From contig CANGXE010000065.1 of NCBI GenBank assembly GCA_947457525.1, positions 1 through 7,350 of the forward strand: DNA of 7,350 bases, in the 5' to 3' direction. How positions within the stretch are numbered: position 1 is the first letter of the stretch; every line of letters starts with the position of its first letter. The position numbers and the translations under genes are program-made. Below the pieces are notes generated by a model. That model had not been told where the DNA came from and searched no databases. It worked only from the letters and a program-made list of their open reading frames with translations. This DNA comes from Bacteroidota bacterium (lineage in GTDB: Bacteria; Bacteroidota; Bacteroidia; Chitinophagales; LD1). Positions 1-5,279 of the stretch are shown here, piece by piece.

Positions 1-2
1 AA

Positions 3-60
3 AAGCTGATTTTGGGTCTTTTCCTTCTTTTTAAAGAAAAACGGATATTTTTTGAATAGT
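3..60 (+). CDS. Possible 3' end of an upstream membrane-protein gene
   Basis: One frame is open from the window edge to a TAG at 58-60 and would encode a hydrophobic stretch followed by a basic tail, KLILGLFLLFKEKRIFFE. That pattern fits the end of a small membrane protein. In Bacteroidota, small AtpI/AtpZ-like membrane proteins often precede atpB, so the position is suggestive. Only about 19 codons are visible, no start is seen, and another frame also ends nearby (TAA at 32-34). The stretch could equally be AT-rich intergenic DNA. Confidence 0.25.
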
Positions 61-86
61 TCGTTTCCCCGTTTGCGATATTCTGT

Positions 87-94
87 TATGTTTG
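87..94 (+). promoter_or_regulatory. Promoter -7 element for the atp operon
   Basis: TATGTTTG is an exact match to the Bacteroidota primary sigma factor -7 consensus TAnnTTTG, and it is followed by CACC, a common context for these promoters. It lies 23 bases before the atpB ATG, which predicts a transcription start near 99-102 and a very short leader. The -33 element is not convincing: the only close TTTG (72-75) is 11 bases upstream of the -7 box, which is too near. Confidence 0.6.
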
Positions 95-96
95 CA

Positions 97-112
97 CCCG
101 TTTTTTAACGGG
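97..112 (+). promoter_or_regulatory. Small hairpin just before the atpB start
   Basis: CCCGTT (97-102) pairs perfectly with AACGGG (107-112) around a TTTT loop. The hairpin ends 5 bases before the ATG. If transcription starts at about 99-102, as the -7 box implies, the left arm is only partly in the mRNA and the hairpin would not form fully. It matters only if there is also a transcript from further upstream. The seven bases CCCCGTT at 67-73 could pair with the same right arm in such a transcript. Confidence 0.3.
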
Positions 113-117
113 GTTCC

Positions 118-1305
118 ATGAAAGCTAAATACACTACTATCAAATCCATTTTAACGGCACTTTTTGTGGCTTTTACGTTTGGTTTTCAAGCATTCGCTAC
201 TGAAGATGCTCATGAAGCAGTCGCTCACGACACTTCCACTGTTCACGCCACAGAGGCTGTAGCAGTTGAAGCGCACGATGCTCACGCTGCTGCCGAGCAC
301 CAAGCAGAAGGTCACGCCACCAAGTTTGACGCCAGCAAAATGATTATGGAACACATCCTCGATGCGCACGATTGGCATCTTTGGGGGGAGCATCACTCGG
401 CTGTTTCTATCCCATTGCCAGTGATTTTGTACACACCAAAAGGATTTGATGTATTTATGTCTAGCGCATTTCACCACGGTGAAGCTACCGTTCATGGCAA
501 ATACAACTACAAACTAGCCGAGCGCCATATTGAAGTGGTAGACGAAGCAGGAGCAGTGGACGAAACGGCAACAGCGGCCATCAAAGATTTTTCGATTACT
601 AAAAACGTATTGTCACTTTTCATCAGCTTCATTTTATTGTTGTTTATTTTCATTCCGATTGGCAACAAATACAAAGCCAACGCAAACCGCGCACCGTCCG
701 GTATGCAATCCTTGATTGAACCGATTATCATTTTCTTGCGCGATAACGTGGCTAAGCCAAACATTGGTGAGAAAAAATATGAGAAATACATGCCTTTCTT
801 GTTGACTGTTTTCTTCTTCATTTTAATCAATAACTTATTGGGTTTAATTCCATTCTTCCCGGGTGGAGCAAACGTGACCGGAAATATTTCTATTCCATTC
901 ACATTAGCAGCTATCGTTTTGATTATCGTAATCGTTACGGCCAACAAAAACTACTGGCACCACATCATCGCTATGCCGGGTGTCCCCAAGCCGGTGTTAT
1001 TTATCCTTACTCCGATTGAGATTTTAGGTTTCGTTATTCGTCCGTTTGTATTGATGATGCGTCTTTTTGCTAACATCACTGCGGGTCACATTGTAATCCT
1101 TTCGTTCATCTCCTTGATCTTCATTTTCGGAGCGATGAATGCCGGAGCTGGTTATGGTGTTTCTATCTTCTCCATGTTGTTGGTGGTGTTTATGTCTGTG
1201 TTAGAATTGTTAGTAGCGTTTTTGCAAGCGTATGTGTTCACCTTGCTTTCGGCCATCTATTTTGGTTCGGCAGTAGAAGAAGCACACCATGATGATCACC
1301 ATTAA
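118..1305 (+). CDS. atpB: F1Fo ATP synthase subunit a
   Basis: Subunit a forms the two proton half-channels of Fo beside the c-ring in the inner membrane. The 395-aa product is much longer than the E. coli protein (about 270 aa). It has a signal-like N-terminus (residues 1-27, predicted cut after QAFA), then an extension of about 125 residues rich in His, Ala and acidic residues, then the conserved membrane domain with helices from about residue 164. The essential arginine is R315 in the MRLFANITAGH motif. H324 and E363 (in VLELLVAFLQAY) form a His/Glu pair, swapped relative to E. coli E219/H245 as in mitochondrial subunit a, and Q370 matches E. coli Q252. The C-terminus is a natural His-rich tail (AHHDDHH). 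The ATG at 118 is chosen because it gives the signal sequence and suits the promoter position. It is first in the atpBEFH cluster, 54 bases before atpE. Function is certain; the role of the extension is unknown. Confidence 0.97.
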   Translation: MKAKYTTIKSILTALFVAFTFGFQAFATEDAHEAVAHDTSTVHATEAVAVEAHDAHAAAEHQAEGHATKFDASKMIMEHILDAHDWHLWGEHHSAVSIPLPVILYTPKGFDVFMSSAFHHGEATVHGKYNYKLAERHIEVVDEAGAVDETATAAIKDFSITKNVLSLFISFILLLFIFIPIGNKYKANANRAPSGMQSLIEPIIIFLRDNVAKPNIGEKKYEKYMPFLLTVFFFILINNLLGLIPFFPGGANVTGNISIPFTLAAIVLIIVIVTANKNYWHHIIAMPGVPKPVLFILTPIEILGFVIRPFVLMMRLFANITAGHIVILSFISLIFIFGAMNAGAGYGVSIFSMLLVVFMSVLELLVAFLQAYVFTLLSAIYFGSAVEEAHHDDHH

Positions 1306-1359
1306 TTGATAATAATAAACATAATATAAACTCTTTTTTTCACTCTTAAATCAATACCC

Positions 1360-1614
1360 ATGTTAGATTCAGTTTTATTACAAGCTGCTGTGGACACCAC
1401 AGGATACGGTTTGGCTGCCATCGGTGCAGGTCTTGCTGCTCTTGGTGCAGGTTTCGGTATCGGCAAAATCGGTGCAAGTGCTCTTGAGTCAATTGCTCGT
1501 CAGCCGGAAGCTAGTAACGACATTCGTGCAAACATGATCTTGACAGCGGCTCTCGTAGAGGGTGCAGCTATCGTTGCGATCTTGGTAGGTATGTTGGTAG
1601 TATTTACCAAGTAA
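1360..1614 (+). CDS. atpE: F1Fo ATP synthase subunit c (c-ring proteolipid)
   Basis: This is the rotor-ring subunit, present in many copies per enzyme. Its carboxylate carries protons through Fo. The 84-aa product is a two-helix hairpin. Helix 1 has the Gly-rich packing motif (G29, G31, G33, G35), the polar loop is ARQPE (R47, Q48, P49), and helix 2 carries the ion-binding E67 in ALVEGAAI. The Gln in helix 1 and the Ser/Thr after the Glu that mark Na+-binding rings are absent, since G68 follows E67, so proton coupling is expected. There is no Shine-Dalgarno sequence: the 54 bases before the start are AT-rich and nearly unstructured, which could favour ribosome access. A terminator-like hairpin follows 20 bases after the stop and separates it from atpF. 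Confidence 0.97.
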   Translation: MLDSVLLQAAVDTTGYGLAAIGAGLAALGAGFGIGKIGASALESIARQPEASNDIRANMILTAALVEGAAIVAILVGMLVVFTK

Positions 1615-1634
1615 TCTGCGCACAAAAAAACTTT

Positions 1635-1674
1635 CAGGCAGCAAAAGCGGTTGGCTGCGCTGCCTGATTTTTTT
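1635..1674 (+). terminator. Terminator-like hairpin between atpE and atpF (attenuator candidate)
   Basis: CAGGCAGC (1635-1642) pairs perfectly with GCTGCCTG (1659-1666). A smaller inner stem, GCGG with CTGC (1647-1650 and 1655-1658, one G-T pair), closes a TTGG loop. A run of seven T follows at 1668-1674 after a single A. This has the form of an intrinsic terminator on the coding strand within a gene cluster whose members must be co-expressed. I see no TAnnTTTG promoter between it and atpF, so atpF and atpH would depend on read-through. I infer partial termination or 3'-end protection of an atpB-atpE message; the sequence alone cannot give efficiency. Confidence 0.65.
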
Positions 1675-1710
1675 CGACATTCATTTTAAACGATATAAAA
1701 AGTAAAAACA

Positions 1711-2205
1711 ATGGAATTATTAACCCCCTCGATAGGTCTCGTATTTTGGATGGCTCTTGGATTTGGCATCCTGTTTTTTCTGTTGAGCAAATTTGCTTGG
1801 AAGCCTATTATGTCTGCCCTTAGCGAGCGCGAAAAGAGCATCGAAGAGTCTTTGCATCAAGCCGAGAAAGCGCGCGATGAAATGAGCCGCTTAGTTGCTA
1901 AAAATGAAGAGTTGTTGAACTTGGCTAAAGAAGAGCGCAACAAAATTTTGCATGAAGCTCGCGAAGCTGCTGAAAAGGTGAAAACCGACATCGTAGCAAA
2001 AGCGGCTAAAGAAGGTGAAGAGAAATTGAAGCAAGCTTTGCGCGAAATCGAAATTCAGAAAATGGCTGCCTTGGTAGAAGTGAAAAACTCGGTAGGCGCT
2101 ATGGCTTTAGAAATCGCAGAGAAAGTGATCCGCAAAGAGTTGAAGTCGAGTACTGACCACGTAGAATACGTGAACAAGTTGGCCAAAGAAACAAATTTGA
2201 ACTAA
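1711..2205 (+). CDS. atpF: F1Fo ATP synthase subunit b (peripheral stalk)
   Basis: Subunit b dimerises to form the stator stalk that holds F1 against rotation of the c-ring. The 164-aa product has one N-terminal membrane helix (about residues 6-27), the conserved KFAWKPI junction (27-33), then a long charged alpha-helix rich in Glu, Lys, Arg and Ala, the expected coiled-coil dimerisation and delta-binding region. Length fits the family (about 155-165 aa). Only one b gene is seen, with no b' paralogue, so a homodimer is expected. The ATG at 1711 is preceded by an A-rich leader (AAAAAGTAAAAACA) without a Shine-Dalgarno sequence. The terminator-like hairpin in front suggests lower expression than atpE, consistent with two b subunits per c-ring. 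Confidence 0.96.
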   Translation: MELLTPSIGLVFWMALGFGILFFLLSKFAWKPIMSALSEREKSIEESLHQAEKARDEMSRLVAKNEELLNLAKEERNKILHEAREAAEKVKTDIVAKAAKEGEEKLKQALREIEIQKMAALVEVKNSVGAMALEIAEKVIRKELKSSTDHVEYVNKLAKETNLN

Positions 2206-2215
2206 GCTCAAGCAA

Positions 2216-2220
2216 AAGGA
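2216..2220 (+). promoter_or_regulatory. Shine-Dalgarno-like site for atpH
   Basis: AAGGA lies 9 bases before the atpH ATG, in the 24-base gap after atpF. It is the only recognisable Shine-Dalgarno-like site among the atp genes here, where the other starts have A/T-rich leaders. It supports the start at 2230. Confidence 0.5.
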
Positions 2221-2229
2221 AATAAGATT

Positions 2230-2793
2230 ATGAGTTCATACCGTTTAGCCACTCGATACGCCAAATCACTTGTTGGCTTGGCACAAGAAAAAGGTGTTTT
2301 AGACCAAGCGTTTACCGATTTGAAATTGGTAGATGTCGCTATTCAAAGCAGCCGCGACTTGAAAGTGTTTTTCAAAAGCCCGGTGATTGATGCCGATAAA
2401 AAATTGCGTGTAGTAGAGTTGCTTTTCAAAGGCAAAGTAGGAGAGATGGTGTATGGTTTTATGGCACTGTTGATTAAGAAAGGTCGCGAGGGCTATCTGC
2501 ACGAAATTGCTCATTCTTTCATAGACCAGTACAATGTAATCAAAGCTATCACTCCGGTTAAACTAACATCGGCTGTGAAATTGGATGATGCACGCGTGCA
2601 AGAATTGATTGGAGCATTGAAAACTAAAGAAGGTTTGACTACAGTGCAGTTGACCGAGGCCGTAGACGAGACATTGATTGGCGGCTTTGTTTTAGAATAC
2701 AGTGGCAAAATGCTTGATACGTCTATCAAACGCAAACTTTACGAATTGAAAGGCGTGGTGGATGATGATAGTTACGTGAAGAAATATTCATAA
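2230..2793 (+). CDS. atpH: F1Fo ATP synthase subunit delta
   Basis: Delta (the OSCP equivalent) sits on top of F1 and joins the alpha subunits to the b stalk. The 187-aa product has the family's N-terminal helical domain (RYAKSLVGLAQE, residues 9-20; FFKSPVI, 47-53) and the diagnostic C-terminal strand-turn motif VDETLIGGFVLEYSGKMLD (residues 145-163), followed by a helix with conserved basic residues. Length is normal (about 175-190 aa). It is the last gene of the cluster: a strong terminator starts 27 bases after the stop. The atpA and atpG genes that usually follow in Bacteroidota are missing, so delta is made here with the Fo subunits and separately from its F1 partners. Confidence 0.96.
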   Translation: MSSYRLATRYAKSLVGLAQEKGVLDQAFTDLKLVDVAIQSSRDLKVFFKSPVIDADKKLRVVELLFKGKVGEMVYGFMALLIKKGREGYLHEIAHSFIDQYNVIKAITPVKLTSAVKLDDARVQELIGALKTKEGLTTVQLTEAVDETLIGGFVLEYSGKMLDTSIKRKLYELKGVVDDDSYVKKYS

Positions 2794-2820
2794 CTTTTAC
2801 TGTGATAATATTTTATCCAG

Positions 2821-2850
2821 CGCCTTACCTTTCGGTAGGGCGTTTTTTTT
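2821..2850 (+). terminator. Intrinsic terminator of the atpBEFH operon
   Basis: A 9-bp stem (2821-2829 with 2834-2842, including one T-G pair) closes a TTTC loop and is followed by eight T (2843-2850). This is a textbook Rho-independent terminator on the plus strand, placed just after atpH. It marks the end of the operon. Confidence 0.9.
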
Positions 2851-2891
2851 GTAGCAAAAACAGATAAGGGAAGCTGATTAGGCAATACGCA

Positions 2892-2928
2892 TAAAAAAAG
2901 AGTTGGGCCCCTGACCTCCCAACTCTTT
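2892..2928 (-). terminator. Minus-strand hairpin with U-run (terminator)
   Basis: An uninterrupted 11-bp stem (2897-2907 with 2918-2928) encloses a 10-base loop. Read on the minus strand it runs directly into seven T (2899-2893), some of which also pair in the stem. The plus-strand side has only TTTAAAA, so termination is expected mainly for minus-strand transcripts. It lies beyond the terminator at 3020-3052, which already serves gyrB. It is therefore either a backup for gyrB or the end of a separate short transcript. Confidence 0.7.
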
Positions 2929-2950
2929 AAAACATAAGCACTATGATTTA
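2892..2950 (-). ncRNA. Candidate small RNA in the atpH-gyrB convergent gap
   Basis: Inferred from layout, not from family resemblance. A possible ECF-type promoter (2953-2983, minus strand) would start transcription near 2946-2950, and the strong hairpin with a U-run ends it near 2892. The result is an RNA of about 55-60 bases made up of a short AU-rich 5' segment and one long hairpin with a G-rich loop (AGGUCAGGGG). The 5' segment holds no credible coding frame; AUGUUUUAA is the only ATG frame. The unit is flanked by terminators that would stop read-through from both atp and gyrB. I do not recognise the RNA. Confidence 0.35.
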
Positions 2951-2952
2951 TT

Positions 2953-2983
2953 CTTTAACGGATGCGTTTCGGGAAAGGTTACA
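2953..2983 (-). promoter_or_regulatory. Possible ECF-sigma-type promoter
   Basis: On the minus strand, TGTAACC (2983-2977) and CGTTAAAG (2960-2953) are separated by exactly 16 bases. An AAC-containing -35 and a CGT-containing -10 at 16-17 bases are the hallmarks of extracytoplasmic-function sigma promoters, and from memory TGTAAC/CGTC(TAA) pairs occur before such genes in Bacteroidota. A run of eight A lies 10 bases upstream of the -35 (3001-2994) and resembles an UP element. The CGTT rather than CGTC in the -10 weakens the match. Confidence 0.4.
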
Positions 2984-3019
2984 CTTGGCGTTATTTTTTT
3001 TGAATATAATTGGTGAAAT

Positions 3020-3052
3020 AAAAAAGCCGACCTGTGAGGGGGCGGCTTTTTT
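3020..3052. terminator. Bidirectional terminator at the gyrB 3' end
   Basis: AAAAAAGCCG (3020-3029) pairs with CGGCTTTTTT (3043-3052). Two further C-G pairs are possible beyond an A/G mismatch. On the minus strand the stem ends in TTTTTT then ATTTC, and on the plus strand in TTTTTT then ATTTAG, so it can stop transcripts from either side. It begins 17 bases after the gyrB stop, so it is the main gyrB terminator and a second barrier for atp read-through. Confidence 0.85.
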
Positions 3053-3069
3053 ATTTAGTTAGCTGTGGT

Positions 3070-5022
3070 TTACACGTCTATGCGAGCAAACTTGGCGTGG
3101 CTTTCGATAAATGCTCTGCGCGGAGGTACTTCATCGCCCATAAGCATGCTGAAAATTAAATCTGCCTCGGCAGCGCTGTCGATGGTCACTTGTTTCAAGG
3201 TACGCGTGGCGGGGTTCATGGTGGTTTCCCAAAGTTGTTCTGCGTTCATCTCACCAAGACCTTTATAACGCTGCACGTGCACCGAAGCATCACTTCCGCC
3301 TTTGGCGAGTTGCTGTGTGGCGGCTATACGCTCGGCATCGTTCCAGCAGTAGATTTGGTCTTTGCCTTTTTTCACCAAGTAAAGTGGCGGTTGGGCGATG
3401 TAGATGTTACCGTTTTCTACAAGCTCTTTCATGTAGCGGAAGAAGAACGTGAGGATAAGCGTGGTGATGTGAGAACCGTCCACATCGGCATCACACATGA
3501 TCACTACTTTGCCGTAGCGAAGGTTAGTGACATCAAGCGCTTTGCTGTCTTCTAGCGTACCGATTTTCACGCCTAGTCCGGTAAACAAATTGCGGATTTC
3601 ACCATTTTCGTAAATCTGGTGTTCCATCGCTTTTTCTACGTTGAGAATTTTTCCTCTCAAAGGTAAAATGGCTTGGAAGTGGCGGTCGCGGCCTTGTTTG
3701 GCTGTTCCACCCGCAGAGTCTCCTTCGACAAGGAACAACTCGCTTTCATCTCTATTTTTAGAGGCGCAATCGGCCAACTTGCCCGGCAAACCGCTGCCGC
3801 TTAATGCGCCTTTACGTTGCACCATTTCGCGAGCTTTGCGCGCTGCGGAACGTGCCGTGGCGGCTAACACTACTTTGTCGAAAATGATACGTGCTTGTTT
3901 AGGGTTTTCTTCGAGATAGTGTTCGAGTACTTCGCCAAAGATTTGCTCAACAGCTCCGGCTACTTCATTGTTGCCGAGCTTAGTTTTGGTTTGACCTTCA
4001 AACTGCGGCTCCGGCACTTTTACGGACACGATAGCGGTCAATCCCTCGCGGAAGTCATCGCCTACGATTTCTACTTTCAGTTTTTCAAACATTTTGTTTT
4101 TCTCGCCAAAAGTTTTGAAGGTACGTGTGAGCGCACGTTTGAAACCGGCTACGTGTGTACCGCCCTCTATAGTGTTGATGTTGTTCACGTAGCTGTGTAC
4201 GTTTTCGCTGTAAGTGGTGTTGTATTGTAGGGCTACTTCTACGGCAATAAAATCGCGGTTGCCTTCTACCCAGATTGGTTCCGGGATAAGTGGCTCGCGC
4301 ATGCTGTCGAGGTGTTTTACAAACTCAATCAAACCGCCTTCGGAGTAGAAGTGTTGCTCGATAAATTTGCCGTTTTCGTCTTGTTCGCGTTCGTCAACGA
4401 TGTTGAGGTGAATGCCCTTATTCAAGAAAGCCAACTCGCGCAAACGAGCAGATAAAGTTTCGTAGTTATAAACCGTTGATGTAAAAATAGTAGCGTCCGG
4501 CTTGAAGGTTACGATAGTTCCTCTGTAGTCAGTCGTGCCGGTTTCCTTCACCGGATAAAGCGGAATACCTTCGGCATATTCTTGTTGATATTTTTTGCCT
4601 TCGCGGTGCACTTCTACTTTCATAGGCGAAGAGAGTGCGTTAACACAAGATACACCTACCCCGTGCAAACCACCGGAAACTTTGTAACTGTCTTTATCAA
4701 ACTTACCACCGGCATGAAGCACGGTCATTACCACTTGCAAAGCGCTTACGCCTTCTTTTTCGTGAATGTCCACCGGAATACCACGACCATCGTCTTTTAC
4801 GGTGATGGAGTTGTCGGGATGAATGGTAACAAAGATGTTTTTGCAATGTCCGGCTAGCGCCTCATCAATTGAGTTGTCCACCACTTCATACACCAAGTGA
4901 TGTAACCCTTTTACTCCCGTGTCACCTATGTACATCGCGGGACGTTTACGCACTGCCTCCAAGCCTTCAAGCACCTGAATGCTACTGGCGGAGTACTCTT
5001 TCATTTGTTTTTTTTCTTCCAT
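3070..5022 (-). CDS. gyrB: DNA gyrase subunit B
   Basis: This is the ATPase subunit of the A2B2 type II topoisomerase that introduces negative supercoils; it acts on DNA in the cytoplasm. The 650-aa product has the GHKL ATPase domain (catalytic E46, N50 in the VVDNSIDEA motif, D77 in DDGRGIP, and the GGLHGVG loop at 117-123), the transducer domain with the QTK loop at 344-346 (K346), and the Toprim domain (EGDSAGG at 433-439; D511, D513 and D515 in CDADVDG; RYKGLGEMN at 585-593). All expected catalytic residues are present. It lacks the roughly 170-residue insertion of the E. coli type, as is normal for this phylum. QRYKGLGEMNAEQLWETTMNP-type C-terminal sequence favours GyrB over ParE. The ATG at 5022 is preferred for its spacing from the promoter, but M7 is a possible alternative start; neither has a Shine-Dalgarno sequence. 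It converges on the atp cluster and has no operon partner here. Confidence 0.97.
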   Translation of the reverse strand: MEEKKQMKEYSASSIQVLEGLEAVRKRPAMYIGDTGVKGLHHLVYEVVDNSIDEALAGHCKNIFVTIHPDNSITVKDDGRGIPVDIHEKEGVSALQVVMTVLHAGGKFDKDSYKVSGGLHGVGVSCVNALSSPMKVEVHREGKKYQQEYAEGIPLYPVKETGTTDYRGTIVTFKPDATIFTSTVYNYETLSARLRELAFLNKGIHLNIVDEREQDENGKFIEQHFYSEGGLIEFVKHLDSMREPLIPEPIWVEGNRDFIAVEVALQYNTTYSENVHSYVNNINTIEGGTHVAGFKRALTRTFKTFGEKNKMFEKLKVEIVGDDFREGLTAIVSVKVPEPQFEGQTKTKLGNNEVAGAVEQIFGEVLEHYLEENPKQARIIFDKVVLAATARSAARKAREMVQRKGALSGSGLPGKLADCASKNRDESELFLVEGDSAGGTAKQGRDRHFQAILPLRGKILNVEKAMEHQIYENGEIRNLFTGLGVKIGTLEDSKALDVTNLRYGKVVIMCDADVDGSHITTLILTFFFRYMKELVENGNIYIAQPPLYLVKKGKDQIYCWNDAERIAATQQLAKGGSDASVHVQRYKGLGEMNAEQLWETTMNPATRTLKQVTIDSAAEADLIFSMLMGDEVPPRRAFIESHAKFARIDV

Positions 5023-5059
5023 AGTTTTTGGTAAGGTCTAAATGTATTGTTATTGCTTA

Positions 5060-5088
5060 AAAAGGTAAAATATTCTCTTTTTGACAAA
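5060..5088 (-). promoter_or_regulatory. Promoter of gyrB
   Basis: On the minus strand, TTTG (5088-5085) is followed after 17 bases by TACCTTTT (5067-5060). This matches seven of eight positions of the Bacteroidota -7 consensus TAnnTTTG and the -33 TTTG element. It predicts a start near 5053 and a leader of about 30 bases before the gyrB ATG. Confidence 0.5.
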
Positions 5089-5241
5089 GAACGAGCGAAG
5101 ATAGCAAAACGAGGCCGGAATGGGCTTAAATTGCGTAATAACTTATCCTCAAATTCTATACTGTGTTGAAATCTTTTTTCGGGTTTTAACTAAATATCCA
5201 CGCTTTTAAAAATTGAGTACTTTTTTATTTCAACCTTCTAT

Positions 5242-5249
5242 TATATTTA
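5242..5249 (+). promoter_or_regulatory. Possible -7 element for the rightward gene pair
   Basis: TATATTTA differs from TAnnTTTG only at the last base and lies 30 bases before the ATG at 5280. No TTG or TTTG is found at the proper distance upstream; the nearest TTG, at 5213-5215, leaves 26 bases. The rest of the 257-base gyrB divergent region (5023-5279) holds the gyrB promoter and AT-rich DNA with no other clear signal. Confidence 0.3.
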
Positions 5250-5279
5250 CCATGAATTTAAACATAAAACAGCGATTAT

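Noticed and set aside
151..947. Minus-strand open frames opposite atpB
   Set aside because: They are antisense to a certain gene and their residues mirror its codons.
2950..3018. Minus-strand open frame ending in a peptide-like NLSRNASVKE and stop
   Set aside because: No start codon or leader is present, and its conserved-looking bases coincide with the proposed -35/-10 pair, which explains them better.
2943..3062. Plus-strand ATG frame of about 39 codons in the convergent gap
   Set aside because: It runs through the bidirectional terminator, has no ribosome site and encodes a composition with no protein character.
3065..4857. Several plus-strand open frames opposite gyrB
   Set aside because: They are antisense to a gene with all GyrB motifs intact; no promoter or ribosome site supports any of them.
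3070..5022. ParE (topoisomerase IV subunit B) instead of GyrB
   Set aside because: The Toprim and C-terminal motif sequences and the 650-aa length fit the GyrB of this phylum better.
5165..5190. Weak hairpin GTTGAAA/TTTTAAC in the gyrB divergent region
   Set aside because: Seven mostly A-T pairs with a G-T pair and a 12-base loop are expected by chance in AT-rich DNA.
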